A program made the translations under genes and the position numbers. DNA of 64,000 bases from Dyadobacter sediminis. Its GTDB lineage: Bacteria > Bacteroidota > Bacteroidia > Cytophagales > Spirosomataceae. This document shows, piece after piece, positions 26,679-35,847 of this stretch. The notes under the pieces were generated by a model. That model saw only the letters and a program-made list of their open reading frames with translations, was not told where the DNA came from and searched no databases. The stretch lies in the NCBI RefSeq assembly GCF_005860765.1, contig NZ_VCEI01000025.1, forward strand, positions 620,001-684,000. The letters run 5' to 3'. The first letter of the stretch is position 1. Each line of letters starts with the position of its first letter.

Positions 26679-28889
26679 TCATTGCATTTTTTTCCAGAAC
26701 GCTTGTTCCAGTTTCTTTTCGCTTGAATAGCCGCGTTTGCTTTGCTCGGAACGATCCGTATATCTGGCAAGATCCGATTTCAAATGCTGCATTTCTTTTC
26801 TGGCGAGCGGTTTCCCGCTGACGAGCTTTTGCAGCACCCCGATTATTTCCCAATGCTTTAGTCCACCGTTAAAAGGCCCGCTGCTGATGAGGCGGTTGCT
26901 GAGTGCCGCCCCGATTTGCTGTAAGCGAAGCTGCTGTTTTTCAGAACGGATATTCATCTCCAGATAACCGGAAATTTCGGCTGCCAGCTGCGCTGTGCTT
27001 TTATCATCAAAGAATTTCACACTGTTCAAATCGCTGCTGATTTCTTTCAGTTCTCCGCTCAGCCGCTTTTCTTTTTCTTTGATGGGCGGCGGATCGTAGC
27101 CGCTTTTCTTCACATACGTGCGCGCCTTATGCTGTGCAGATTTCAGGTATTCAAGTGCCTTATGCTCAAAGGGCAATGCTTTCTCAGGCTCATACATGCG
27201 CAGATGCAGCTCGGATTGCCACATTTGTTCCAGTGCCATTTTCAACAAGCTGCGCGTCGATTCCTCGTAAAAAGTATTCGTCTCCGCATCGTCGTGCGCA
27301 TGCACATATTGTTCCATCAAAGCAGCAATCGGATCTTTTTCAGCTGCGTCGCTATGCTCATTTCCGTGCTCATGCGTGTCCTGATGCGCCGGCTCCGATG
27401 CTCTCCGCTCGGCCGCTTCGCCTTCCCCGTCCGACTTGTGCGTGAAGGCATCGAGCATATTTCCGCCGTCCGTTCCCGGAGGCGGAGCCCCGCCACCGCC
27501 AATGCTGGTTTCAAATTCTTCGCCCAGATACTGTCCGTAACGCAGCCTGAGCACTTTCTGATCAAAGCCGATTTCGTTGGATACCGAAGCAAATTCTTTC
27601 TTCGCCAGCTTCTTACGCCGGGTAATCAACTTTTCCGTATCGATAATAATCTGCCGCTGACTCCGGAAATATTCCGGCATGATGTTCACCGCCATCGTTG
27701 CCAGTTCGGCTTCTTCAATCTGTGCTGTATCTTTAAAAACGAGGAAGTACGTATCCGATTTACTGAAATTGGCTTGCGGGGTTTTGTTGTCAACCGCGGC
27801 CCAGTAGTAATACAATTCATCGCCGGGTGCAAAGTTCAACGCATTCAGGTCAATCTCTTTTTGCAAACGGGCCTGTTTGAAATCCGAAGGCGCCAAAGGA
27901 AATTTCACTTCGCGGAACTTTACATTTTCACCGGAACCTCTCGCCAGAGTCGCTACAATGAATGCTTGCTTCACCAGAAAATCGTCAGAAATTTTGGCCG
28001 AAATGCGAATGGTTTTCTTGTCTTTCAAAAAATGATATTTGTAAAGCTCTTTGGAAGCAGGCTCTATTTTTGGTGCGAGATCGGGAATGGCTTCCAGCCT
28101 ATAAAACTCCGATTGATAAACAAGCGAATCTTTCCAATAGCCTTTAATGGCATACAAACCCGAGCCCGTGAGCCGGTCGGAATGGATGAAAGAACCTTGT
28201 TTTCTACGGAATGCAATTTCTTCCCCGCGATTGTTGGCTAACCGGACTTCAAGATTTTCAGCGTGTGTAAAAGCAATTTTCCATTGCAGCGACGAACCGG
28301 AAATTGTGCTCACATTGAGGTCACCGGACTCCCGCTTTGGCAGTTTTGTGTAAGCAGGCGGAATGATTATGACGCTGGCAGAATTAAATTCAGGTGCCAC
28401 AAGCGAATTTTTCTTTTGTGTTTTAATGTGCTCATTAACGCTCACTTTCTTCTCTTTTTTATCAAAATTAAGGGTTGGGTAAATAAAATGAAATGCCGCC
28501 GCAAACACCAATAAACCAGCATAAGCGCCGGATCCGCGATACAATTGCAAAAAGGGAAAATCAAACTGCCTTCCTGCAATCCGCTCCATTTGCAGTTGTT
28601 CCGCCAGGTTGAGCTCCGCCTTGTCCAGCAAATGCAGACTATGCTCCGTGCCGTCCACGAATTGATGAATGAGCGATATAGCTGTCCGTTTTTTGTTTTG
28701 AAATACGCGCGTCAACCCGATGCCGGCTGCAAAACCGGCAACGCCTGACAACACGCTGATCGTGTGCGCAGAACCCGTAAATGCAGAGACAAAAAGATAA
28801 GCCGAAGCGGCCAGCAGCACACACTGCAAAAGCGCGCTGGCGTAAAGCTGGCTTGTCACCGAACCGATCAGTTTCCTAAGTTCATGCAT
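26679..28889 (-). CDS. DUF4175-like membrane protein with His-rich segment
   Basis: The chosen start (MHELRKLIGS) gives 736 residues and an 8-base overlap with the preceding gene; an in-frame ATG at 28931 would add 14 residues inside that gene. Membrane helices lie near residues 17-55 and 122-138, followed by a long extracytoplasmic part with beta-sandwich-like stretches (SVIIIPPAYTKLPKRESGDLNV) and a coiled-coil-rich C-terminal part. A histidine-rich stretch (HQDTHEHGNEH ... HAHDD, about residues 502-532) could bind metal. DUF4175-like proteins accompany MoxR/DUF58/BatA sets; the function is unknown. Confidence 0.7.
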   Translation of the reverse strand: MHELRKLIGSVTSQLYASALLQCVLLAASAYLFVSAFTGSAHTISVLSGVAGFAAGIGLTRVFQNKKRTAISLIHQFVDGTEHSLHLLDKAELNLAEQLQMERIAGRQFDFPFLQLYRGSGAYAGLLVFAAAFHFIYPTLNFDKKEKKVSVNEHIKTQKKNSLVAPEFNSASVIIIPPAYTKLPKRESGDLNVSTISGSSLQWKIAFTHAENLEVRLANNRGEEIAFRRKQGSFIHSDRLTGSGLYAIKGYWKDSLVYQSEFYRLEAIPDLAPKIEPASKELYKYHFLKDKKTIRISAKISDDFLVKQAFIVATLARGSGENVKFREVKFPLAPSDFKQARLQKEIDLNALNFAPGDELYYYWAAVDNKTPQANFSKSDTYFLVFKDTAQIEEAELATMAVNIMPEYFRSQRQIIIDTEKLITRRKKLAKKEFASVSNEIGFDQKVLRLRYGQYLGEEFETSIGGGGAPPPGTDGGNMLDAFTHKSDGEGEAAERRASEPAHQDTHEHGNEHSDAAEKDPIAALMEQYVHAHDDAETNTFYEESTRSLLKMALEQMWQSELHLRMYEPEKALPFEHKALEYLKSAQHKARTYVKKSGYDPPPIKEKEKRLSGELKEISSDLNSVKFFDDKSTAQLAAEISGYLEMNIRSEKQQLRLQQIGAALSNRLISSGPFNGGLKHWEIIGVLQKLVSGKPLARKEMQHLKSDLARYTDRSEQSKRGYSSEKKLEQAFWKKMQ

Positions 28890-30009
28890 GGTTTGTACGA
28901 ATCGTTTTGCGCAATGCGATCCAGCGTTCAATCAGGAGCGTCAGCACAAAAAGGAACATCATCAACGGGTTGAAAATACTTTCTTCTTTATTTTTATCCG
29001 GCTTTGCCAATTCAAAATGAGCCGCTAACTGCTTGTTACTTTGCTTGCTCTCAGGCTTGCCTAACCTGAAATGGGCGATCATCCGATTTCCAAGCCATTC
29101 CGGCAATTGCCCGTTTCTTACGACATCGGATGTCGCAAGCCGCAAAGAATCCTGTACTTCGATAACATTGGCGGCAGCATGAACCGTACTTTTTCCTGCT
29201 GGAATCACGTAGAGCGTTTTGGGATTGTATTCAGCCACGGCCTTATCCGTCAGAATCCAGTCGTAGGTCGCTTCAGGCTGCTTTTTCAGATCGATTGTAA
29301 ACGGAATTTTATACACTTCCGCCAAAGCCAAAAGCCCGGCCTGAACGGTCAGCTGCTCGCCGGCATTTTTATAATTGGCCAATACATGAATTCTATCTTT
29401 TCCGGTTCTTTCCAGCAATCCGGCAAACGGATTTTCCGGCTTTTGCACCGAATCCGTACTGCTATGAATTTTATAGGAACCTGGAATATAAATTTTTGGA
29501 ATTTGGCTAACATCCTGTATGTCGCTGATATAAAGCTGTATATCGGCCTTCTTATCCGTTAATCCGTTTGTAGTCTGCTGCAAAAAAAGCAGCTCGCCGC
29601 TGTTTTGGGGAACTGTATTTATATCTGTCATTTTCACGTTCCCCGGCGCTATCCAGAAAACTTCTTCTCCTTTTTTCATCGCATTTTCCAGTTCGAACCG
29701 GAAGTTGCCGGCCACTTTTGCCTTGCTTTGAACCAAATGGACCTGCTTCCGATCTTCATTACTTTTCATCCAATTGACGATGGGCTTGCTTAAAATCAGC
29801 GACAACAGCACAACCAGCAAACAGCGGATCAAAAGCAACGGAATCTCGTCCAGACGAAGCCCGCGGTGCTGCAAAGATGTTTTCTCCGTAAGCCATTGCG
29901 AAGCCGCCCATGCAATCGTTTTGCCCTTTTTTTGATACCAGAAATGGATGATAACCGGCCCGATTACCGCCAGCATTCCCCATAACAAATTTGGATTCAA
30001 AAATTCCAT
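28882..30009 (-). CDS. BatA-domain membrane protein
   Basis: This 375-residue protein starts with the BatA N-terminal double-helix domain (FLNPNLLWGMLAVIGPVIIHF ... LLIRCLLVVLLSLILSKPIV), in which a short cytoplasmic loop joins the two helices. A soluble middle part follows, then a C-terminal helix (FNPLMMFLFVLTLLIERW). There is no von Willebrand A MIDAS motif, unlike full BatA. The ATG directly follows the stop of the DUF58 gene, so the two are coupled. The role is with the MoxR chaperone set. Confidence 0.8.
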   Translation of the reverse strand: MEFLNPNLLWGMLAVIGPVIIHFWYQKKGKTIAWAASQWLTEKTSLQHRGLRLDEIPLLLIRCLLVVLLSLILSKPIVNWMKSNEDRKQVHLVQSKAKVAGNFRFELENAMKKGEEVFWIAPGNVKMTDINTVPQNSGELLFLQQTTNGLTDKKADIQLYISDIQDVSQIPKIYIPGSYKIHSSTDSVQKPENPFAGLLERTGKDRIHVLANYKNAGEQLTVQAGLLALAEVYKIPFTIDLKKQPEATYDWILTDKAVAEYNPKTLYVIPAGKSTVHAAANVIEVQDSLRLATSDVVRNGQLPEWLGNRMIAHFRLGKPESKQSNKQLAAHFELAKPDKNKEESIFNPLMMFLFVLTLLIERWIALRKTIRTNHA

Positions 30010-30918
30010 TTATCCTTTTCTTTTAGTTAAAAAGGTCTTCAATACCTTTCCGATCGGATCACTCATGCGCGTACGGATCAACTGTACATGTGGAATCTGC
30101 AATGCTTCTTTCAGTTGCTGCAGATACAAATCTGCTGATTCACGAAACTTTTCCCGAACTGAACCCGCGTCCAACTCGATTTCTTTTCCTGTTTCCAGAT
30201 CTTTGAACCGGTAAAATCCGTCCAGATTAAAATCCATTTCCTGATCACCGAGAATCTGAAAAACCACAATTTCACGGTGCGCACTGGCAAGCGATCTGAT
30301 CAGGTCCAGCCACTCATTCTGCGCCTGCAAAAAATCACTGACGAAAACCAGCTGCTCCTTTTTCTTCGATTGCAATTCCGGAAACCTGATCCCGACACCT
30401 GACTCATCCGAAAGTCGCCACGGCCCTTCGGCAACGGTTTTTTCCAATCCAACCAATATTTTCTGGAACGCCTGCTTGCCGGAAGAAACAGCTCCGGTCG
30501 CCGAAATGGTTTGTATTGCGCTGTTTTTCAAGGTGTACAAACTAATCTGGTCATTCTGAATGTAAGAGAGATAACTCAGCGAAGCCAGCAAAATCTGTGC
30601 ATACTGAAGTCGCGAAACGCCATTTTCACTGTAATTCATAGACCCTGAAAGGTCCAGAACAAACCGCACTTGTTTGTCACTTTCTGTGGACGATTCCCGG
30701 ATCAGATGTTTGTCCGTACGCGCAAAGAGTTTCCAGTCAATGCGTTTCGGATCATCACCGGGTTCATAATGCCGGTATTGCTCAAATTCCACACCGATTC
30801 CCGACCGCTTGCTGGCATGAATGCCCAACATCAGCTCTTCGCTCACCAGCTTGCCAGTCAGCTGCAGGTTTTTCAGCTTGATCAGTTGAGAGGCTAAAAG
30901 GCCGGTGCTTTTTGTCAT
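30010..30918 (-). CDS. DUF58 (von Willebrand A-like) protein
   Basis: This 302-residue protein carries the DUF58 signature FEQYRHYEPGDDPKRIDWKLFART and a MIDAS-like DLSGSMN, which would hold a metal ion for partner binding. It is cytoplasmic, without membrane helices. DUF58 proteins are the standard partners of MoxR AAA+ ATPases encoded next door, and are thought to be matured or remodelled by them. It is 131 bases after moxR and abuts the BatA-like gene. Confidence 0.9.
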   Translation of the reverse strand: MTKSTGLLASQLIKLKNLQLTGKLVSEELMLGIHASKRSGIGVEFEQYRHYEPGDDPKRIDWKLFARTDKHLIRESSTESDKQVRFVLDLSGSMNYSENGVSRLQYAQILLASLSYLSYIQNDQISLYTLKNSAIQTISATGAVSSGKQAFQKILVGLEKTVAEGPWRLSDESGVGIRFPELQSKKKEQLVFVSDFLQAQNEWLDLIRSLASAHREIVVFQILGDQEMDFNLDGFYRFKDLETGKEIELDAGSVREKFRESADLYLQQLKEALQIPHVQLIRTRMSDPIGKVLKTFLTKRKG

Positions 30919-30959
30919 ATTATAAATTAAAAACCATCTTTTTCATGCCTTCGACATGT

Positions 30960-31004
30960 ATCGTTATAACGATCATTTTTTTATGTGCCACCGATATTAT
31001 ATCG
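30960..31004. promoter_or_regulatory. Two palindromes in the MoxR-DUF58 gap
   Basis: ATCGTTATAACGAT (30960-30973) is a perfect 14-base palindrome, and CGATATTATATCG (30992-31004) is an inverted repeat around one base. They lie in the only sizeable gap inside this half of the operon. They could be operator sites or a processing signal; nothing more can be said. Confidence 0.3.
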
Positions 31005-31049
31005 CTTTGCGATTCAGGAATTGTTACAACGTTTCTTGCGGTCTTTGGA

Positions 31050-32036
31050 TTAGCCCTTAACCGTCCGTAACAACTGACCAATCACCTGATCCGTGCTGAT
31101 GTTTTCGGCTTCGGCACGGAAATTCATGGCAATCCGGTGCCTGATTACCGGATAAGCCAATGTTTGAATATCTTCCGGAATGACGGCAAAACGCTCATGC
31201 AGAACGGCGCGGGCTTTTGCGCATAAGACAAGCGCCTGGCCTGCGCGCGGGCCTGCTCCCCAGTCGCACCATTCTTTTACAAAATCGGATGGACTTCCGT
31301 CTGGCCGCGTTGCGCGCACTAATCTGTTGATCCATTGAAGCAACTCGTCGCTGATGTGCACTTGCCTCGTCAGCTTTTGCAATTCAATGATTTCAGTGTC
31401 TGCCAAAACGCGGTTAATGTGTGCTTTGAATGATCCGGTTGTGCCTTTCAATACGTCCAGTTCTTCCTGCTCGCTGGGATAATTCAGCCTGATGTAAAGC
31501 AAAAACCGGTCAAGCTGGGCTTCGGGCAATGGGTATGTTCCAGCCTGTTCGATGGGATTTTGTGTGGCAATGATCAGAAACGGGCCGGGCAGCTCGTAAT
31601 TCGTTCCGCCGTACGTGACCGATTTTTCCTGCATGGCTTCCAGTAAGGCGGCCTGCGTCTTGGGCGGCGTCCGGTTGATCTCATCGGCCAGAACCACATT
31701 TGCAAAAATTGGCCCCTGATTGAATTTGAAAAACTTCCTGCCCGTTTCGTGGTCTTCTTCCAGAATCTCCGTTCCTACAATGTCGCCGGGCATCAGATCG
31801 GGTGTAAACTGGATTCGCTTGAAGCTCATATGCAATGCCTCCGACATGGTTTTCACCATCAATGTCTTGGCCAGACCGGGCACGCCTTCCAGCAGGCAAT
31901 GGCCGGATGCCAGCAGCGAAATCAATATTTCGTCAATCGCTTCCTGCTGCCCGACAATCACTTTGGCAATTTCCTTTTTAAGAAGCGGCAGCTTGGCTAC
32001 CAACGTTTTATAATGGCTTAATTCCAATTTTTCCAA
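31050..32036 (-). CDS. MoxR-family AAA+ ATPase
   Basis: This 328-residue ATPase has a Walker A GVPGLAKT (residues 51-58), a Walker B VVLADEINRTPPKTQAALLEAM and a sensor 1 IIATQNPIEQ, all characteristic of the MoxR family. A C-terminal lid domain follows. MoxR proteins are chaperone-like ATPases that help insert cofactors or assemble envelope complexes with von Willebrand A partners. Here the partner is the DUF58 gene downstream, and the TldD/TldE metalloprotease genes lie upstream in the same operon. Confidence 0.93.
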   Translation of the reverse strand: MEKLELSHYKTLVAKLPLLKKEIAKVIVGQQEAIDEILISLLASGHCLLEGVPGLAKTLMVKTMSEALHMSFKRIQFTPDLMPGDIVGTEILEEDHETGRKFFKFNQGPIFANVVLADEINRTPPKTQAALLEAMQEKSVTYGGTNYELPGPFLIIATQNPIEQAGTYPLPEAQLDRFLLYIRLNYPSEQEELDVLKGTTGSFKAHINRVLADTEIIELQKLTRQVHISDELLQWINRLVRATRPDGSPSDFVKEWCDWGAGPRAGQALVLCAKARAVLHERFAVIPEDIQTLAYPVIRHRIAMNFRAEAENISTDQVIGQLLRTVKG

Positions 32037-32113
32037 ACCTCAGAATGCAGTTTTTGTTCGTTAAAAGTTAAAAGTCCAGAGTCATTTTTGAAGTTGCTGC
32101 GTTCATAAGCATC

Positions 32114-32731
32114 TCACGCATTCAATGCATAAACCACAATATTTACCCCAAAACGCGTATTGTCAACAGCCAGAAAACGCTTGTTCCTGAAATCGTAATC
32201 CCACTCACACCCGTAATCCTTGTTGCTGTAAAGGACACCGATCCGGCCATTGATCGTGACGGCTTTCAGGTAATCGTGCACAAGATCATCGCCCCAGCCA
32301 TTCAGCTCGAAAGAGGTTGTGGGCGGGCCGTCCTCAAATTTGAAAAAGCTGTGATAAATCGGGTGGTTGTTCGGTATTTTCTGCAAAGCCCGCGGACCGA
32401 ACGTGCGCTCCATTTCCTGCTCAAAGGATTTGGCAAAAAGGCCGTCGATATCATGGTTGCAGTCATCCACAAAAACGAAGCCGCCATTCTGTACATACCG
32501 TTTGAAATGATCCCGTTCCTGCGTGGAAAACTCGACGAGCTTGTGCCCGCTCAGATAGCAAAAAGGGCTTTTGAAAATCTCATTGCTGTTCAGTTGCACC
32601 ACTTTCTCTTGCTCAACAATGGGAATGGTGGTGTATTCAACCAGCGAATGCAGCAAATTGGACGGCATTCGCTGGTCAGTGTCCCAATTTCCGGACGTGT
32701 ACTGAATTCGTGTAAAGAAAAAAGGCTTCAA
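32114..32731 (-). CDS. DUF4159 domain protein
   Basis: This 205-residue protein fits DUF4159: an N-terminal FTRIQYTSGNWDTDQRMPSNLLHSL, a GGFVFVDDCNHD segment and a C-terminal RFLAVDNTRFGVNIVVYALNA. There is no signal peptide in this version; in other operons the domain is often fused to membrane helices. The start overlaps the tldE stop by four bases (ATGA), showing translational coupling. The biochemical role is unknown. Confidence 0.8.
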   Translation of the reverse strand: MKPFFFTRIQYTSGNWDTDQRMPSNLLHSLVEYTTIPIVEQEKVVQLNSNEIFKSPFCYLSGHKLVEFSTQERDHFKRYVQNGGFVFVDDCNHDIDGLFAKSFEQEMERTFGPRALQKIPNNHPIYHSFFKFEDGPPTTSFELNGWGDDLVHDYLKAVTINGRIGVLYSNKDYGCEWDYDFRNKRFLAVDNTRFGVNIVVYALNA

Positions 32732-34065
32732 ACCGCGTCGGAAAGTGATGAAAATGTAAATTCCCTGATTTTCATCGGCGGAACCAGGTAATTCCGGTCC
32801 GATTCCGTGCTGACAACCCGCTCCGATTTTCCCAGTGTTTCCAGATTGTTCAGCATAATGACCGGACTTTCGTTGAAACGGAAATTTTTGACGGGATGCT
32901 TGATGACGCCGTTTTCTATGTAAAATGTGCCGTCGCGCGTAAGTCCGGTGAGCAGCAAAGTTTGCGGGTCCACTTCGCGGATATACCAGAGTTTGGTGAC
33001 CAAAATCCCTTGTTTTGTAGATTTGATCAATTCTTCCATCGACGCGGTGCCGCCTTCCATAATGACATTGCTGGGCTGTGGAACGGGCTTCACATTGTTC
33101 TTTTGTGCCCAGTAACGCGAATAAATCATGTTTTTGACCACGCCTTTTTCGATCCAGCTCGTTTTCTGCAAAGGCTGACCGTCACCCGACCACGGCGATG
33201 CGGGCAAGTCGGGATGCGTGGGGTCCGAATAAATGTTCACGCGCTCGTCCACGATTTTCTCGCCCAGTTTTGTTTTCCCGCCGGGTTTGCTCAGAAAGGA
33301 ACGACCTTCATCTGCACTTCTGGCGTCGAAATTGAAATAGATATTTTCCAGCAAAACCGCTGCCGCAGTCGGCTCCAGAATTACGGTGTATTTCCCGGGC
33401 TCCAGTGCTTTTGCATTCATGGAACCCATGGCTTTTTGTATTGCTATTGTTGTTGCAGCGGCTGTATCCAGCTTGTTTACATCACTATAACCTCGTGCAA
33501 TGTAACCGGAGCCGGTTCCGTCCGGCGTGCGGACGGTAAGTGAAAAATTGACGCTCGTGCTTGGATAGTAAGCGAATAAACCTTTGGAATTCATCAGGGC
33601 CGTATAGCCTTTCTGATTATCCAGAAAACCGGCGGCGGTCAGGTTTTTCCCGCGTGACAATTCCAGACTTTTGGCAACGGCATCCGCACGCTTATCTGCA
33701 TCAATGCCTGCGGTGGATTCAAAGAAACCGGATGATTTCAGATACGTCTGCGGACCCAGAACGCCTACGTATTCCGGGTTTTCCGGAGCAAGTTTGGCAA
33801 GTTCTTCGGAACGCCGCACCACTTTTTCCAATGATTCGTCGCTAAATTCATCAATGGTCGCAACGCCCACTTTTTTGCCAAAGGCGGATTGAACGGATAA
33901 ATTCTGGTTAACAAGCGATCCGCTTGTCGAGACTTCGTTTCGTGCATAACGCAGGTTTCCCCGCTCTTCGCCTACAAGGGTAATTTCGCATTCATCCGCT
34001 TTGGAGTAAGCCAGTACTTTTTGCAACAATGCTTTCGCTTCGGATTCAGATAGTATGATTGACAT
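32728..34065 (-). CDS. TldE/PmbA-like subunit, pair 1
   Basis: This 445-residue protein is a TldD/PmbA family member without the HExxxH zinc motif, so it is the non-catalytic TldE-type partner. Typical segments are [36 protein letters not shown] near the start and [21 protein letters not shown] and [27 protein letters not shown] near the end. It has no signal peptide. It lies 11 bases after its TldD partner. TldD/TldE heterodimers degrade unstructured peptides; known targets include the microcin B17 leader. Confidence 0.9.
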   Translation of the reverse strand: MSIILSESEAKALLQKVLAYSKADECEITLVGEERGNLRYARNEVSTSGSLVNQNLSVQSAFGKKVGVATIDEFSDESLEKVVRRSEELAKLAPENPEYVGVLGPQTYLKSSGFFESTAGIDADKRADAVAKSLELSRGKNLTAAGFLDNQKGYTALMNSKGLFAYYPSTSVNFSLTVRTPDGTGSGYIARGYSDVNKLDTAAATTIAIQKAMGSMNAKALEPGKYTVILEPTAAAVLLENIYFNFDARSADEGRSFLSKPGGKTKLGEKIVDERVNIYSDPTHPDLPASPWSGDGQPLQKTSWIEKGVVKNMIYSRYWAQKNNVKPVPQPSNVIMEGGTASMEELIKSTKQGILVTKLWYIREVDPQTLLLTGLTRDGTFYIENGVIKHPVKNFRFNESPVIMLNNLETLGKSERVVSTESDRNYLVPPMKIREFTFSSLSDAV

Positions 34066-34076
34066 GGCTGATCGGA

Positions 34077-35714
34077 TTAGATTTTGCGGGCTGTGTTGAT
34101 GACATTCACGCCATTGAAACGCGTGGTGGAACTCCCGTGCGACACGGCGCTGGACTGGGATGGCTGGCCTTTTCCGTCGAAGAACGAACCGCCGAGGCGA
34201 TAATCCTTTTCATCACAAACCTGTGTGCAGGAATTCCAGAATTCCTGTGTATTGGACTGATAGGCAACGTCTTTCAACATTCCCGCGATCTTGCCGTCTT
34301 TGATTTCGTAAAACAACTGTCCGCCAAACTGAAAGTTGTAACGCTGCTGGTCAATGGAGAATGATCCGTCGCCAATGATGTAAATGCCTTTCTTGACATC
34401 CTTGATCATCTCGTCCACAGACAAAGGCGTTTTCCCGGCAGCCAGTGAAACATTCGGCATTCGCTGGAATTGCACCGATGACCAGCTGTCGGCATAGCAG
34501 CAGCCGTGCGACTCTTTTTCACCAATGATATGCGCCTGATCGCGGATTGCCTGGTAATTCACCAACACGCCGTCCTTCACCAGATCCCATTTTTTTGTAT
34601 TAACGCCTTCATCATCCCAGCCTACTGCACCGAGTGATCCTTCCTGCAATTTGTCAGCAACCAAATTCACTTGTTTGCTGCCGTACTGGAAGTTTTTGGA
34701 TTGCCATTTGTCCAACGTTGCAAAGGAAGTTCCTGCAAAATTGGCCTCGTATCCGAGCACGCGATCCAGTTCCAGCGGATGGCCAACGGACTCGTGGATC
34801 GTGAGCCACAGGTGCGACGGATCCAGGATCAAGTCGTATTTTCCGGCTTCGACGGACTTTGCGGTGAGCTTTTCTTTGGCTTGCTTTGCCGCCGCAGTGG
34901 CGTCTTCCAGCATGTCATACCCTTTGTTGTAACGCGTGGTTATGCCGGTGATTTTGTCCGAAGGATTGGATTGCAAATAGTCGTAACCCATGCCCATCGG
35001 GGCACTTAATGCGTTTCTGGTTTCAAATTTGCCGCTTTTCGGGTCAATAGCCGTGATATTGAAAATCGGCCAGATGCGGTGCACGTCCTGATCAATGTAA
35101 GAGCCGTCCGTAGAAGCAAAATATTTTTGTTCATTCACCAGAAAAAGTACGGAATTAACATAGTTGGCACCGTTTTTCAATGCGGCATCATTTACGGAAA
35201 GCAGCAAATCAACCTTTTCTTTGATAGGTACTTCAAATGCATTTTTCCTGATCGGTGCTTTCCAGCTTACTTCGCCAAAACCCTTTTGAGGTGCTAACTG
35301 AACGGGTTCTTTCATCAGCCGGGCATTTGCCTTTGCAATCGCTACGGCATCTTCGGCGGCTTTTGCCATTTGCGTTTCATTGTGCACATCCACTACCGCA
35401 GCAAAGCCCCAGCAGCCGTTCGCAATGACCCGCACGCCCACGCCATAGGATTCGGTGTTCACAATATTCTGAACCTTATCCTCGCGTGTAATCACAAACT
35501 GATTGAGGTAGCGGCCGATCCGGACGTCGGCATACGAAGCGCCTTTGGATTTTGCAGCATTCAGCGCGGCGTCGGCAAGCCTTTTCTTGACGGCTGTATC
35601 GATGCTTTTTTCAAGAAATGCCTCGGGTGAAACATTCCTGCCCATTGCAAAGGCGGGCATCATGAACGCTCCCGTTCCGAGTCCGGCCAGTTGTATAAAG
35701 TCCCTGCGTTTCAA
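34077..35714 (-). CDS. TldD-like metallopeptidase with Tat signal, pair 1
   Basis: This 545-residue protein has the TldD zinc motif HESVGH (residues 307-312) and a later HGCCYADSW segment that may supply a further ligand. It begins MKRRDFIQLAGLGTGAF, a twin-arginine signal, so the enzyme is expected to be exported after folding. Its neighbour TldE lacks a signal. The 133-base gap to the upstream pair is the largest gap within the TldDE part of the operon. The peptide substrate is unknown. Confidence 0.92.
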   Translation of the reverse strand: MKRRDFIQLAGLGTGAFMMPAFAMGRNVSPEAFLEKSIDTAVKKRLADAALNAAKSKGASYADVRIGRYLNQFVITREDKVQNIVNTESYGVGVRVIANGCWGFAAVVDVHNETQMAKAAEDAVAIAKANARLMKEPVQLAPQKGFGEVSWKAPIRKNAFEVPIKEKVDLLLSVNDAALKNGANYVNSVLFLVNEQKYFASTDGSYIDQDVHRIWPIFNITAIDPKSGKFETRNALSAPMGMGYDYLQSNPSDKITGITTRYNKGYDMLEDATAAAKQAKEKLTAKSVEAGKYDLILDPSHLWLTIHESVGHPLELDRVLGYEANFAGTSFATLDKWQSKNFQYGSKQVNLVADKLQEGSLGAVGWDDEGVNTKKWDLVKDGVLVNYQAIRDQAHIIGEKESHGCCYADSWSSVQFQRMPNVSLAAGKTPLSVDEMIKDVKKGIYIIGDGSFSIDQQRYNFQFGGQLFYEIKDGKIAGMLKDVAYQSNTQEFWNSCTQVCDEKDYRLGGSFFDGKGQPSQSSAVSHGSSTTRFNGVNVINTARKI

Positions 35715-35847
35715 AGTATATAGGTTTACTAATCGTGACGAATTATTATTTTTTAAAAAGCATACGGTATAATCTAGCGGAAAAATCCCACAGAATCAAT
35801 GCGCTTTTTACCGGAGGATTGTTTCGCGGTTTGAGCGGCAATCGTAT

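Noticed and set aside
27129..28241. 370-codon plus-strand frame
   Set aside because: It lies wholly antisense to the DUF4175-like gene, has no family resemblance and is an artefact of that gene's codon use.
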